Source of the DNA: Ralstonia thomasii | Lineage (GTDB): Bacteria; Pseudomonadota; Gammaproteobacteria; Burkholderiales; Burkholderiaceae | DNA length: 64,000 nucleotides | Assembly (NCBI RefSeq): GCF_958405895.1 | Contig: NZ_CATZAR010000015.1 | Strand: one strand, 5' to 3' | Shown here: positions 34,183 to 43,232 of the stretch, in pieces | Position numbering within the stretch: the stretch's first letter is position 1 | How the letters are laid out: the number at the start of each line of letters is the position of its first letter | The notes under the pieces: model-generated | What the model saw: only the letters and a program-made list of their open reading frames with translations | Database searches by the model: none | Told to the model about the DNA's origin: nothing | Made by a program: the position numbers and the translations under genes

Positions 34183-34512
34183 ATGCAACCAGAGAAACTG
34201 CGCCAGCGTTTTGAACATGCGGAAAGCACCATCGCCGAACTGGCCCGGACCTGCGCCTCGCACAAGGACGTGCCTGACGCGCTGAAGCAATCGATCCAGC
34301 AACTGGACGACCAAGCCCGCCAATGCCACTCGCGCCTGGAAGGCGCTGAAGACCAGCTGACTTTCGTAGAAGCCATCGACAAGCTCGAAGCCTGTTCCGA
34401 CCGCGCAAAAATGGCCTGCCAGAACGCCAGCGGCAAGGTGGACCATTCCGTGGAATCTGCCGTGATGCGCGCGCATGAAGAGCTGTCGCAGCTCAAGCAC
34501 AAGCTGCACTAA
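34183..34512 (+). CDS. Conserved hypothetical, all-helical protein
   Basis: 109 residues, strongly charged, no membrane segment or signal. Heptad-like spacing (LRQRFEHAESTIAELART; LKQSIQQLDDQARQ; VMRAHEELSQLKHKLH) predicts a helical bundle or coiled coil, and four Cys occur at scattered sites. AGGAG lies just before the ATG. I do not recognise a named family and assign no function. It stands alone between the HAD gene and the ntrC terminator. Confidence 0.7.
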   Translation: MQPEKLRQRFEHAESTIAELARTCASHKDVPDALKQSIQQLDDQARQCHSRLEGAEDQLTFVEAIDKLEACSDRAKMACQNASGKVDHSVESAVMRAHEELSQLKHKLH

Positions 34513-34536
34513 GCGCAGCACGCATTCTCGGCCGCC

Positions 34537-34572
34537 AAAAAAAGGGCGGATTCCCTTATCGGAAATCCGCCC
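34537..34572 (-). terminator. Intrinsic terminator of ntrC
   Basis: GGGCGGATT (34544-34552) and AATCCGCCC (34564-34572) form a nine-base-pair stem. Read on the minus strand it is followed by seven T (34543-34537). It lies 55 bases after the ntrC stop and is convergent with the hypothetical gene. Confidence 0.8.
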
Positions 34573-34627
34573 AATCCCAATCGCCAAGCTCGACGATATC
34601 CAGTGGACTGGCCCCGCTGACGGCACG

Positions 34628-36136
34628 TCAGTCGAAGCCAAGCTCCTGCAATTTGCGCGTGATGGTGTTGCGGCCGATGCCCAGACGCGTTGCCGCTTCA
34701 ACACGGCGCCCGCGCGTGACACCCAGCGCAGCCTCAAGAATCGCCTTCTCGAAGCGTCGCGTAAGTGCGTCCATGACGTCGGGCTGGCCCGCTTCGAGCA
34801 TGGCCTTGGCCTCGCCCGCGAGCGCGCGCTCCCAACCTGCTGCGATGGATGCCCCCGCTGCAGAGCTTGAGAGCAACGTATCGACCGACGGCGTAACACC
34901 ATACGGTTCGCCACCATGCGACGGCTCGCCGATGAAGGCTGGGCGAGCCGCGGCCTCGCCCATGACCGGTAGCATCTGCGCGTTGCCTCGCACCAGGTCG
35001 GCGGGCAGATCCTTGCTTTCAATGGTCTGCGCCGGCGCCATCACAGTGAGCCAGTTGCAGAGGTTTTCCAGTTGCCGCACGTTGCCGGGGAACGGCAGCG
35101 TGGCGATATGCGCCAGCGCATCGTCCGACATGCGCTTGGGCTCCACGCCCAGCTCCTTGGCACTCTTCTGCAAGAAATGGCGCGCCAGCAGCGTGATGTC
35201 TTCCGGGCGTTCGCGCAGCGCCGGCAAGCGCAGACGGATCACGTTCAGGCGGTGAAACAAGTCCTCGCGGAACAGACCGTCCTTGACGCGGGTTTCAAGA
35301 TTCTGGTGCGTGGCCGCGATGACGCGCACGTTGGCCTTGAGCGGGTTGTGGCCGCCCACGCGATAGAAGTGGCCGTCCGACAGCACGCGCAGTAAGCGCG
35401 TCTGCAGATCGAACGGCATGTCGCCGATTTCATCGAGGAACAGCGTGCCGCCCTCGGCTTGCTCAAAGCGGCCGCGGCGCATGGTCTGCGCGCCAGTAAA
35501 GGCGCCGCGCTCATGGCCAAACAGCTCGGATTCCAGCAAGTCTTTCGGAATCGCCGCGGTGTTCAGTGCGATAAAGGGGCCGCTCGCACGCGGGCTGTGC
35601 TTATGCAGCGCCCGTGCCACCAGCTCCTTACCCGTGCCGGATTCGCCGGTGATCAGCACCGTCACGTTGGACTGCGACAGCCGCCCGATCGCGCGGAACA
35701 CGTCCTGCATGGCCGGCGCCTGCCCGAGAATCTCAGGCGCGTCGCTCAGGCGATCGTCGATCTCCTCTTCGCGCAGGCTCTCTTCCAGCGCGCGGCGGAT
35801 CAGTTCGACCGCACGATCCACGTCGAACGGCTTGGCCAGGTATTCAAACGCGCCGCCCTGGAACGCCGCCACGGCGCTGTCCAGGTCCGAATATGCGGTC
35901 ATGATGATGACCGGCAGTCCGGGGTGTTTGGCCTTGATGGCCTGCAGCAGATCCAGCCCCGAGCCGCCCGGCATACGGACGTCCGAGATCAGGACTTGCG
36001 GTGTTTCTTCGTCGAGCGCGTTGAGCGCATCGCGCACGTTGGTAAAGCTGCGCGAGAGCAGGCTCTCACGCGCCAGCGCCTTCTCAAGGACCCAGCGGAT
36101 GGATTGATCGTCGTCGACTATCCAGATTGGCTTCAT
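34628..36136 (-). CDS. ntrC: Nitrogen regulation response regulator NtrC
   Basis: Sigma-54 activator for nitrogen-limitation genes. The 502 residues contain a receiver domain (1-115, acidic pocket D8-D10 and phosphorylation site D52), an AAA+ domain with Walker A GESGTGKELVARALH, the sigma-54 contact loop GAFTGAQ, Walker B GGTLFLDEIGD and arginine finger region, and a C-terminal Fis-type helix-turn-helix (VEAATRLGIGRNTITRKLQEL). It is the last gene after ntrB, 70 bases downstream. Confidence 0.96.
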   Translation of the reverse strand: MKPIWIVDDDQSIRWVLEKALARESLLSRSFTNVRDALNALDEETPQVLISDVRMPGGSGLDLLQAIKAKHPGLPVIIMTAYSDLDSAVAAFQGGAFEYLAKPFDVDRAVELIRRALEESLREEEIDDRLSDAPEILGQAPAMQDVFRAIGRLSQSNVTVLITGESGTGKELVARALHKHSPRASGPFIALNTAAIPKDLLESELFGHERGAFTGAQTMRRGRFEQAEGGTLFLDEIGDMPFDLQTRLLRVLSDGHFYRVGGHNPLKANVRVIAATHQNLETRVKDGLFREDLFHRLNVIRLRLPALRERPEDITLLARHFLQKSAKELGVEPKRMSDDALAHIATLPFPGNVRQLENLCNWLTVMAPAQTIESKDLPADLVRGNAQMLPVMGEAAARPAFIGEPSHGGEPYGVTPSVDTLLSSSAAGASIAAGWERALAGEAKAMLEAGQPDVMDALTRRFEKAILEAALGVTRGRRVEAATRLGIGRNTITRKLQELGFD

Positions 36137-36206
36137 GTGTTGGTTCGTCTGCTTGACTTCGTCTCGCCTGGGCCGCCTCGCGCTGCGTTATTGAAGCTGA
36201 GGCGCT

Positions 36207-37409
36207 TCAGTGCAGCGGCACGAGAATGCGGAAATCCGTCTGGCCTGGCCTGCTCTCGCATTCGATCAGACCATCGTGCTGCTGCACGAACGTCTGCGCG
36301 AGTGTCAGGCCCAGCCCACTTCCCCCCTCCCTGCCGGACACCAGCGGGAAGAAGATTCGCTCGCGGATGTCGTCCGGGATACCAGGACCGTTGTCCACTA
36401 CATGCAAGTCCAATGCCAGCTTGTAAAGACGTTTTGCAATCGTAACTTTGCGTGCGACGCGTGTGCGCAGAATGATCTCGCCATCGCCCTGCGCAATGTG
36501 AGGGCCCAGCGCATGCGCTGCGTTGTGAACGATGTTGAGCACGGCCTGGATGAGCTGCTCCTTGTCGCCGCGAAACTCCGGCAGGCTCGCGTCGTAGTCG
36601 CGCACGATCCGCAGGCCCTGCGGAAACTCCGCCAGCACCACCGAGCGCACCCGCTCCAGTACCTCGTGGATGTTCACATCGCCAACGATATGCGGATGCC
36701 GGTGCGGTTCCAGCAGGCGGTCGACCAGGGTCTGCAGCCGGTCGGATTCCTTGATGATGACCTGCGTGTACTCGCGCAGCGAGCGCTCCGGCAGTTCGAA
36801 CTCCAGCAACTGCGCCGCGCCGCGAATACCGCCCAACGGATTCTTGATCTCGTGCGCAAGGTTGCGGATCAGCTCTTTGTTGGCGGAAGTCAGGTCGAGC
36901 AGACGCTCCTCGCGCTCGCTACGGATCTTCTGCTCGTTGGGCAGCAGCTCAAGCAGCACCGATCCGGGCACAAAGTCGAGCGCGCCCACGACGGCGTGCG
37001 CGTGCAGCGGCTCATGGCCGACGCGCTCAAGTGACACGTCGCGCCGCTTGGCATCGAACTGGCGAGCCGCCACGGTGGCGATCATCTCGCCCAGCTCCGA
37101 CGGGTCGGCAAACAGCTCGTACAGCGACATCTCCACCAGTTGGCGGCGAGACACGGCCAACGCGGCTTCCGCGGCGGGGTTGGCGTAGAAGACCGTCAGC
37201 GCTGGATGGCGGACGAAGAGGATGGGATTGGGCACCGCGTCGAGCCCAGGGAATGATGGCGGTGCACCATGTGAAAACGGAATCGGCGGCGGCCCGTCGA
37301 TGGGCTCGCCTACGGAGACCTCCACACCGGCGGCGGAGGGTGACGGCGCGGATGGCGTCGTCTGTTCCTGTTCATCGCGGCGTGCCGCTTTGCGGATCAG
37401 TCGACGCAT
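36207..37409 (-). CDS. ntrB: Nitrogen regulation sensor kinase NtrB
   Basis: Soluble histidine kinase that phosphorylates NtrC when PII protein is uridylylated. The 400 residues have a Pro-rich leader (about 1-55), a PAS domain (about 57-165), the dimer/phosphoacceptor motif NLAHEIKNPLGGIRGAAQLLE (about 180-200), and an ATPase domain with NIVHNAAHAL, DNGPGIP and GGSGLGLTLAQ. There are no transmembrane segments. It lies seven bases after the DUF4124 gene. Confidence 0.95.
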   Translation of the reverse strand: MRRLIRKAARRDEQEQTTPSAPSPSAAGVEVSVGEPIDGPPPIPFSHGAPPSFPGLDAVPNPILFVRHPALTVFYANPAAEAALAVSRRQLVEMSLYELFADPSELGEMIATVAARQFDAKRRDVSLERVGHEPLHAHAVVGALDFVPGSVLLELLPNEQKIRSEREERLLDLTSANKELIRNLAHEIKNPLGGIRGAAQLLEFELPERSLREYTQVIIKESDRLQTLVDRLLEPHRHPHIVGDVNIHEVLERVRSVVLAEFPQGLRIVRDYDASLPEFRGDKEQLIQAVLNIVHNAAHALGPHIAQGDGEIILRTRVARKVTIAKRLYKLALDLHVVDNGPGIPDDIRERIFFPLVSGREGGSGLGLTLAQTFVQQHDGLIECESRPGQTDFRILVPLH

Positions 37410-37416
37410 GGTTCAT

Positions 37417-37941
37417 CTAGTCCTTGAGATTGCCCAGCTCCCGGCGGATGGAATCGACATTGGCCTGGCTGCGCTCGATGTCGCCCTTCAACTGCGCGGT
37501 GCGGTCCAGATACTTTTGATAGTTACGTTCGTTGCCCTGGCGCTCGGGCTGACCGTTGTTGTATTCGGTCTTCAAAGCCTGGAGCTTGCGCTCCTCGTCT
37601 GCCAGCTCGGCTTCCAGCACCTGGCGGCGTTCGCCGTCACGCGCCTTCTGCGTGGCGTTGTCCACGCGGGGGAAGCCACCGCCTGCATTGTTTTGCGCCG
37701 GCGCGGGTGCAGCACCCGCACTGCGCGGGCTTCGCGTGCCGGGCACGGTCACCACATCGGGCAGCGTCAACTTCTTGCAGCCCTTCACGTTGCCGCTGTT
37801 GCGGTACTCCGGCACGCCGTTCGGACCGGTGCACAGATAGACGTCATCGGCGTACGCGGGAGCCTGCACGGACAGCGTGGCAAACACCGCCGCAGCGGCG
37901 GCAAGCAGCCCGGATGCGATGCGTGGGGAAGGACGGAACAT
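37417..37941 (-). CDS. Secreted DUF4124-type protein
   Basis: 174 residues from MFRPSPR, with a signal peptide (SGLLAAAAAVFATLSVQAPAYA, cleavage near 34) and the DUF4124-like stretch DDVYLCTGPNGVPEYRNSGNVKGCKK containing two Cys that may pair. An Ala/Pro linker and a charged helical C-terminal half follow (ERRQVLEAELADEERKLQALK). A periplasmic protein of unknown function, regularly found between glnA and ntrB in Burkholderiaceae. It is probably transcribed with ntrBC. A frame upstream to 38019 exists but does not begin with a signal. Confidence 0.8.
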   Translation of the reverse strand: MFRPSPRIASGLLAAAAAVFATLSVQAPAYADDVYLCTGPNGVPEYRNSGNVKGCKKLTLPDVVTVPGTRSPRSAGAAPAPAQNNAGGGFPRVDNATQKARDGERRQVLEAELADEERKLQALKTEYNNGQPERQGNERNYQKYLDRTAQLKGDIERSQANVDSIRRELGNLKD

Positions 37942-38019
37942 GAATGGAACCTGGCGGATACGTCGATCGGGCGCCGGAGTCCGGCGGACGCTCATTCTAG
38001 CCACAAAACTCCGCTTCAT

Positions 38020-38048
38020 AAAAAGGAAGGGCGACCTGCGCCGCCCCT
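38020..38048 (-). terminator. Terminator after glnA
   Basis: On the minus strand AGGGGCG (38048-38042) pairs with CGCCCTT (38033-38027, one G-T pair) across an eight-base loop, followed by CC and TTTTT (38024-38020). It lies about 50 bases after the glnA stop and separates glnA from the DUF4124-ntrB-ntrC genes, perhaps with read-through. Confidence 0.6.
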
Positions 38049-38099
38049 CCTCTCACAACCGTCTCTTCGCCCCGACACATCGGTCGGAGCGCTCGCACA

Positions 38100-39515
38100 T
38101 TACAGCGAGTAGTACATCTCGAACTCGAGCGGGTGCGTCGTCATGCGGAAGCGCGTGACTTCTTCCATCTTCAGTTCGATGTAGGCGTCGAGCATGGCGT
38201 TGGAGAACACACCACCGCGGGTCAGGAACTCGCGATCCTTGTCCAGGTACTCGAGGGCCTGATCCAGGCTCGAGCACACGGTCGGGATCTTTGCGTCTTC
38301 TTCCGGCGGCAGGTCGTACAGGTTCTTGTCGGCAGCTTCGCCCGGGTGGATCTTGTTCTGCACGCCATCCAGACCGGCCATCAGCAGCGCCGAGAAGCCC
38401 AGGTACGGGTTCATCAGCGGATCCGGGAAGCGGGTCTCGATACGACGGCCCTTCGGGTTGGCGACGTACGGAATGCGGATCGAAGCCGAACGGTTACGTG
38501 CCGAGTAAGCCAGCTTGACCGGAGCCTCGAAGCCCGGCACCAGACGCTTGTACGAGTTCGTACCCGGGTTGGTGAGGGCATTCAGCGCGCGGGCGTGCTT
38601 GATGATGCCGCCGATGTAATACAGCGCGAATTCCGACAGGCCAGCGTAACCATTGCCTGCGAACAGGTTCTGGCCATCTTTCCACACCGATTGGTGAACA
38701 TGCATGCCCGAACCGTTGTCGCCCACGACCGGCTTCGGCATGAACGTCGCCGTCTTGCCATAGGTGTGCGCGACGTTCTGGATCACGTACTTTTGCAGCT
38801 GGGTCCAGTCGGCGCGTTGCACCAGCGTGCTGAACTTCGTGCCGATTTCGTTCTGACCTTGGCCTGCCACTTCGTGGTGGTGCACTTCAACGGGAATACC
38901 CAGCGATTCCAGAATCAGGCACATTTCCGAGCGCATGTCTTGGAACGTGTCGATCGGGGCAACCGGGAAGTAGCCGCCCTTCTTGCCCGGACGGTGGCCC
39001 GAGTTGCCGTGTTCGAACTCCTTGCCCGACGACCACGGAGCTTCTTCGGAATTGATCTTCACGAAGCAACCCTGCATGTCGATGTTCCAGGTCACGCCGT
39101 CGAAGATGAAGAATTCGGGTTCCGGACCAAAGTAGGCGGTGTCGCCCAGGCCGGTGCTCTTCAGGTAGGCTTCAGCGCGCTTGGCGATCGAGCGCGGGTC
39201 GCGGTCGTAGCCCTTGCCGTCCGACGGCTCGACCACGTCGCAGGTCAGGACCAGGGTCGGCTCTTCGTAAAACGGGTCGATGTGCGCGGTATTTGCATCC
39301 GGCACCAGCAGCATGTCCGACGCTTCGATGCCTTTCCAGCCGGCGATCGACGAGCCGTCGAATGCGTGACCGCTTTCGAACTTGTCTTCGTCGAAATGCG
39401 AAACGGGGACCGAGACGTGCTGCTCCTTACCCTTGGTATCGGTGAAGCGGAAATCGACGAACTTGACGTCGTTTTCCTTCACGAGCTTCATCACGTCTGC
39501 AATGCTTTGGGACAT
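38100..39515 (-). CDS. glnA: Glutamine synthetase type I
   Basis: Makes glutamine from glutamate, ammonia and ATP as a dodecamer. The 471-residue protein has the signatures FDGSSIAGWKGI, GPEPEFFIFD, HHHEVAGQGQNEIGTKF, NGSGMHVHQS and the adenylylation segment KNLYDLPPEE with the target Tyr near residue 398. The type I beta form is therefore likely controlled by adenylylation. The ATG at 39515 has AGGAGA upstream. Transcription probably comes from a sigma-54 promoter at 39676-39691. Confidence 0.97.
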   Translation of the reverse strand: MSQSIADVMKLVKENDVKFVDFRFTDTKGKEQHVSVPVSHFDEDKFESGHAFDGSSIAGWKGIEASDMLLVPDANTAHIDPFYEEPTLVLTCDVVEPSDGKGYDRDPRSIAKRAEAYLKSTGLGDTAYFGPEPEFFIFDGVTWNIDMQGCFVKINSEEAPWSSGKEFEHGNSGHRPGKKGGYFPVAPIDTFQDMRSEMCLILESLGIPVEVHHHEVAGQGQNEIGTKFSTLVQRADWTQLQKYVIQNVAHTYGKTATFMPKPVVGDNGSGMHVHQSVWKDGQNLFAGNGYAGLSEFALYYIGGIIKHARALNALTNPGTNSYKRLVPGFEAPVKLAYSARNRSASIRIPYVANPKGRRIETRFPDPLMNPYLGFSALLMAGLDGVQNKIHPGEAADKNLYDLPPEEDAKIPTVCSSLDQALEYLDKDREFLTRGGVFSNAMLDAYIELKMEEVTRFRMTTHPLEFEMYYSL

Positions 39516-39675
39516 GCCATTCTCCTGGTAGCGCAATAACGCAAAGTATTGTGAGCCGGTTGTGTGACGGATCGCTGCGCAATCGGCCGCAACCCGCCCT
39601 CACTCCGAAACATCTTCTTTCCAGCAAGGTCGTCCGACACGGACGGACGCCCCTGAAAAAGACCGCGGGAATCTT

Positions 39676-39691
39676 AGCAGAAACTATGCCA
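39676..39691 (-). promoter_or_regulatory. Candidate sigma-54 promoter of glnA
   Basis: On the minus strand TGGCAT-AGTTT-CTGCT matches the consensus TGGCAC-N5-TTGCW at 9 of 11 bases and has the required GG-N10-GC spacing. The start would be near 39665, giving a leader of about 150 bases. Confidence 0.6.
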
Positions 39692-39874
39692 ATTCCGGCC
39701 CAACAACAGGCAAGCTCTCCCGCAAACAGTGCAGCACTGCGCCAGCCCATGCCTGACACGGTGCGCACGCCCTGCAATCCGGCCGAACCGCCTCCCGCCG
39801 AATTCCCGCTGATAGGGCTAAGGCTGTTCAAGCAGCATAGCCAACGCACATAAACGGTGCATGAAAATGCTATA

Positions 39875-39891
39875 AGCACCTCTTTTGTGCA
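39875..39891. promoter_or_regulatory. NtrC-like binding site upstream of glnA
   Basis: GCAC-N7-GTGC(A) has the arms and spacing of the NtrC consensus TGCAC-N7-GTGCA. Its centre lies about 218 bases upstream of the predicted glnA start, reachable for an enhancer. A weaker GCAC-N7-CGCG follows at 39902. Confidence 0.5.
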
Positions 39892-39988
39892 AGTAGATCG
39901 AGCACGCACCATCGCGGGGATTTTTACCCGCGCTATTTGACGGCGGCGCTAGAATGGTTGCTTCCTCTTTCACCCGCCCCTGATCACC

Positions 39989-40465
39989 ATGACTGCCACC
40001 ACGCTTACCCGCGAGTCCCTGCTAGAGGCTGCCGCCGCCCGCCGTGAGGCAGACCAACTGCCGTACTTCGGCGCGCTGTCGCCGCAAGAGGCTGCCGCGT
40101 TGTTGGCCGCCGACCCGCAGGCGCGGCTGGTGGACGTGCGCACGCGCGCTGAACTCGACTGGGTTGGCACGCCCGACATTTCGCCGGGCCAGTTTGTCCA
40201 CGTGGAGTGGAATCAGTATCCGGGCGGCGCGCGCAACGCCAACTTCCTGAGCGCGCTCGAGGCTGCCGTGCCGAAAGATGCGCCAGTGCTGTTCCTGTGC
40301 CGCAGCGCAGCGCGCTCCAAGCATGCAGCAACGGCCGCCGCACAGGCCGGTTACGCGGCAGCAATGGATGTGCTGGAAGGTTTCGAGGGTGCAAAAGACA
40401 CCGAAGGCCATCGCAAGACCGTGGAGGGCTGGTGTTTCCGAGGCCTGCCCTGGCACGGTGCCTGA
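39989..40465 (+). CDS. Rhodanese-domain protein
   Basis: 158-residue cytoplasmic single rhodanese domain. Family features are ALLAADPQARLVDVRTRAELDWVG and the active-site loop LFLCRSAARSKHAATAAAQAG with the catalytic Cys near 106. The loop form CRSAxRS fits single-domain sulfurtransferases. The substrate is unknown. The ribosome-binding site is weak. It is divergent from glnA and convergent with the next gene. Confidence 0.88.
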   Translation: MTATTLTRESLLEAAAARREADQLPYFGALSPQEAAALLAADPQARLVDVRTRAELDWVGTPDISPGQFVHVEWNQYPGGARNANFLSALEAAVPKDAPVLFLCRSAARSKHAATAAAQAGYAAAMDVLEGFEGAKDTEGHRKTVEGWCFRGLPWHGA

Positions 40466-40481
40466 GGCGCGCCGGTGAGCG

Positions 40482-41300
40482 TCAGGACGCCGCGCTGGCG
40501 TCCGCCTCGAAAATCTCACCACCCAGCGCCACCGCACCCTCTCGCAGCATCGCATAGGCGCGCGCCACGGCTTCCGGTGAGCCCTTGACGCCCAGGTCGA
40601 TGTGCGAGCGGGCATAGCGCTCACCGCGCGCTGCATCCCCCACGCTGGGCAGACTGAAGACCTTCACGCCATCGAACTCCGCTTCGATGCGCTCCATCAG
40701 CGGTGTAAGCCGCGACTCCGGCAGGCCAAACACCAGGAACGAGCGCTCCTCGCGCGGCGCGCGGTGGAATTGATCAGCGTAATAGGTGTCGAGCACCCAC
40801 TCCATCATCGGCCATGCCATCACCGGAAAACCCGGCATGAAATGGTGATGCGCCACCGAGAACCCGGGGATGCGGTTATAGCTATTCGGGATGATGCGCG
40901 CGCCCTGGGGAAACTCACCCATCTTGAAGCGGTGCTGGTTTTCGGGCGTTGAGACATCCGCCTTGACCGGGTCACCGTTGGCCGACTCGGCGATGCGCAG
41001 CGTGATCTGCTCGCGCGCTTCCGGATGCAGCTCCAACGGTACGCCCAGCGCAGCGGCCGCGCATTGGCGCGTGTGATCATCGGGCGTGGCGCCAATGCCG
41101 CCAGTGCAGAACACCACGTCCTCGCTGGCGAACGTACGCTTGAGTACGTTTGTAATGCGCGCGGGCTGGTCGCCGACGTACTCGGCCCACTCCAATGTCA
41201 GGCCGCGCTCGCCGAGCACTTCGATCAGCTTGCGCAGGTGTTTGTCTTCGCGGCGGCCGGAGAGGATCTCGTCGCCGATGATGATCATGCCGAAAGCCAT
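40482..41300 (-). CDS. Molybdopterin-binding (MoeA/CinA N-terminal-like) domain protein
   Basis: 272 residues of the MoCF_biosynth/CinA N-terminal family: FGMIIIGDEILSGRREDKHL at the start, VFCTGGIGATPDDHT in the middle, and the late GLPESRLTPLMERIEAEF. The C-terminal nicotinamide-nucleotide amidase domain of full CinA is missing, so it is a stand-alone form of unknown substrate. It lies 21 bases after the EI24 gene and is probably co-transcribed. Confidence 0.88.
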   Translation of the reverse strand: MAFGMIIIGDEILSGRREDKHLRKLIEVLGERGLTLEWAEYVGDQPARITNVLKRTFASEDVVFCTGGIGATPDDHTRQCAAAALGVPLELHPEAREQITLRIAESANGDPVKADVSTPENQHRFKMGEFPQGARIIPNSYNRIPGFSVAHHHFMPGFPVMAWPMMEWVLDTYYADQFHRAPREERSFLVFGLPESRLTPLMERIEAEFDGVKVFSLPSVGDAARGERYARSHIDLGVKGSPEAVARAYAMLREGAVALGGEIFEADASAAS

Positions 41301-41321
41301 GTCAGTTCCGATGGTTTCTGA

Positions 41322-42179
41322 TTATTCGCGAGGCAGTTCAATGGTAGTGACTTCTATCACGCTGGCCTCGACCATGCGCGCAGGCGGCGCTTCAGCACGC
41401 AGACGCGTCAGCGCACGCAAGCAGAAGTGGCCAAACCACAGCGCCGAGAAAATAAAGATCAGCACATACAGCCAGATCACGGCGATGGCGATGATCGGGA
41501 ACAGCACAATCGTCACCACCGACGACACCCATAGCAGCGTCGGCGCCGAGCCCAGCATGCCAACGGCGACGCCGATGCCTAGCAGCGGCACCCGGTAGCG
41601 CTGCATGATCGCGCGGCGCTCTTCTGCAGTCGCGTGATCAGCCAGCGCATCGTACGTCATCAAGCGGTACGTGAGCCAACCCCACAGCAGCGGCGGAATC
41701 AGCGCGAAAAACGGAGGAATCAGCCACAATGGCAGCGTGACGATGGCCATGAGAATGACCACCAGCGTGCATAGCAGAGCATGCGTAAGACTGCCCAGCA
41801 CCGAGCCACCCTTGCGACGCTCAAGCTGCGGATAGCTGCGATCAAGATAGCGCATGACCACCGGCACCGACGCCACGCTCACCAGCACGAGGATCGACAC
41901 GACAATCACCGGCACGAGCAAGGTGATCACCAACAGCGGCGCGATCGCGGACCACAACCCCGCCATACCGATCGCGTTCAGGCCGCTCTTGATCCAGCCC
42001 ATGAAGGCCCAGCCTTCCACGGCGTTGCGGGCCATGCCGTTCATGGCGTCCCAGCCGAAATACAGTACCCCGCCCCAGACCACCACGGCCACGGCGAAAG
42101 GCAGTACCGTCAGGAACAGCATGCGCGGATGCAGTTGCGAAAGCAGCGCGCGGCCAAATGAGCGAATCAGGTCGTTCAT
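41322..42179 (-). CDS. EI24/CysZ-like membrane protein
   Basis: 285-residue integral membrane protein with about six to eight hydrophobic segments and the EI24-domain pattern (PLWLIPPFFALIPPLLWGWLTYRLMTYDALADHAT). E. coli CysZ, a sulfate transporter, is a distant member, but no motif here shows sulfate transport. Cytoplasmic loops are basic. It precedes the CinA-like gene. Confidence 0.8.
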   Translation of the reverse strand: MNDLIRSFGRALLSQLHPRMLFLTVLPFAVAVVVWGGVLYFGWDAMNGMARNAVEGWAFMGWIKSGLNAIGMAGLWSAIAPLLVITLLVPVIVVSILVLVSVASVPVVMRYLDRSYPQLERRKGGSVLGSLTHALLCTLVVILMAIVTLPLWLIPPFFALIPPLLWGWLTYRLMTYDALADHATAEERRAIMQRYRVPLLGIGVAVGMLGSAPTLLWVSSVVTIVLFPIIAIAVIWLYVLIFIFSALWFGHFCLRALTRLRAEAPPARMVEASVIEVTTIELPRE

Positions 42180-42256
42180 GCAGAAATGGGGGAATCAGAG
42201 AGCGAACAGCCTAGCATAGCGTGCAGAAATCACGCGCGCGCCGTCCCGCCCGGGCT

Positions 42257-43231
42257 TTACGCGCGGCCGAACAGGCGCTTGAGGCCAAGCCACTGCTGAC
42301 GCAGCACGCCGCGCCCGTAGTCGCGCGAGCGCCCTTGCGGGGAGGGAAGTTGATCGCGGATACCGGTAGCGTGGTACTCGGGCGAGAAGATGGCGGTGCC
42401 GAACAGCATGTCCCACCATGGGAACAGCACGCCAAAATTGCAGCCGCCGAGCACACCAGGCTTGCCCGGCACCTCATGCCCCAGTCCAATGGCGTGATGC
42501 AGCCGATGGAAGCGCGGCGAGATCAGCAGCCGATCGCCCAGCCAGCCGAAATGCAGCCGCACGTTGGCGTGCTGCAAGCTTTGCAGCAACTGCGAAATGG
42601 CCACCAGCAGCACGTACTGCGAGGGTTCCACCCCAACAACCAGCGCCGCAGTGGCAAACACCGCACCACGCAGCACATCGTCGAGGATGTGGTTGCGGTC
42701 ATCAGACCACAGCGTCATCTGCTGCTGACTGTGATGCAGCGAATGCAGGTTCCACCACCAATGGAATTTGTGCGACAGACGGTGATACCAGTAGTCGAGC
42801 AGGTCGAACAACACCAGATAGATCAGAAAGCTGACGATGGCAACCGACGTCACGCCCGGCCACCAATCTTCCACGTTCAGATGCGCCCAGCCCCAGAAGC
42901 GCAACTTGCCGTCGAGAGCGTCGATCAGCGGGTGCAGCGTGAAGAACAGCAACAGCGGAAAGAAACCCAGACGGTGGAACAGCGTGTAGAAGATGTCGGC
43001 ACGCACGGCCTTGCGATCTTGCACCGGTTCTACCGGGCGCCAGCGCTCCAGCGGGCGGAAGATCAGCAGCAGCACCGCGATCTGCAGCAGCCCCATCAGC
43101 AGCCATTCGGTGCCGGGGTAGGCATCTTCAACGTAACCACCCAGGCCGATGGTATAGGTGATCGGCATCACGACGTGCTGGAAGAGCACATCCTGCGCTT
43201 GCGTGAAGGTGTCGGCGATCCAGTCAAACAT
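42257..43231 (-). CDS. Sterol desaturase/fatty acid hydroxylase family protein
   Basis: 324-residue membrane di-iron oxygenase with the three His motifs of the family: HRLSHKFH (HxxxH), LHSLHHS (HxxHH) and RFHRLHHA (HxxHH). About four hydrophobic segments surround them. The substrate, a lipid or sterol-like chain, is unknown. The ATG lies one base after the stop of the polysaccharide deacetylase gene, so the two are coupled. A longer frame to 43264 overlaps that gene. Confidence 0.88.
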   Translation of the reverse strand: MFDWIADTFTQAQDVLFQHVVMPITYTIGLGGYVEDAYPGTEWLLMGLLQIAVLLLIFRPLERWRPVEPVQDRKAVRADIFYTLFHRLGFFPLLLFFTLHPLIDALDGKLRFWGWAHLNVEDWWPGVTSVAIVSFLIYLVLFDLLDYWYHRLSHKFHWWWNLHSLHHSQQQMTLWSDDRNHILDDVLRGAVFATAALVVGVEPSQYVLLVAISQLLQSLQHANVRLHFGWLGDRLLISPRFHRLHHAIGLGHEVPGKPGVLGGCNFGVLFPWWDMLFGTAIFSPEYHATGIRDQLPSPQGRSRDYGRGVLRQQWLGLKRLFGRA

Positions 43232-43232
43232 G

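Larger units (their letters stand above)
39516..39988. other. Regulatory region between glnA and the rhodanese gene
   Basis: 473 bases without a credible gene. It holds a sigma-54-type promoter for glnA (39676-39691), an NtrC-like site (39875-39891) and GGTGC/GCACC arms at 39856-39880. A plus-strand frame at 39551-39853 has no family features and is not annotated. Confidence 0.7.

Noticed and set aside
38133..39539. A 468-codon open frame on the plus strand
   Set aside because: Exactly opposite glnA; the glnA frame carries every conserved glutamine synthetase motif.
39551..39853. 100-codon frame upstream of glnA
   Set aside because: No ribosome-binding site or family features, and it overlaps the sigma-54 promoter of glnA.
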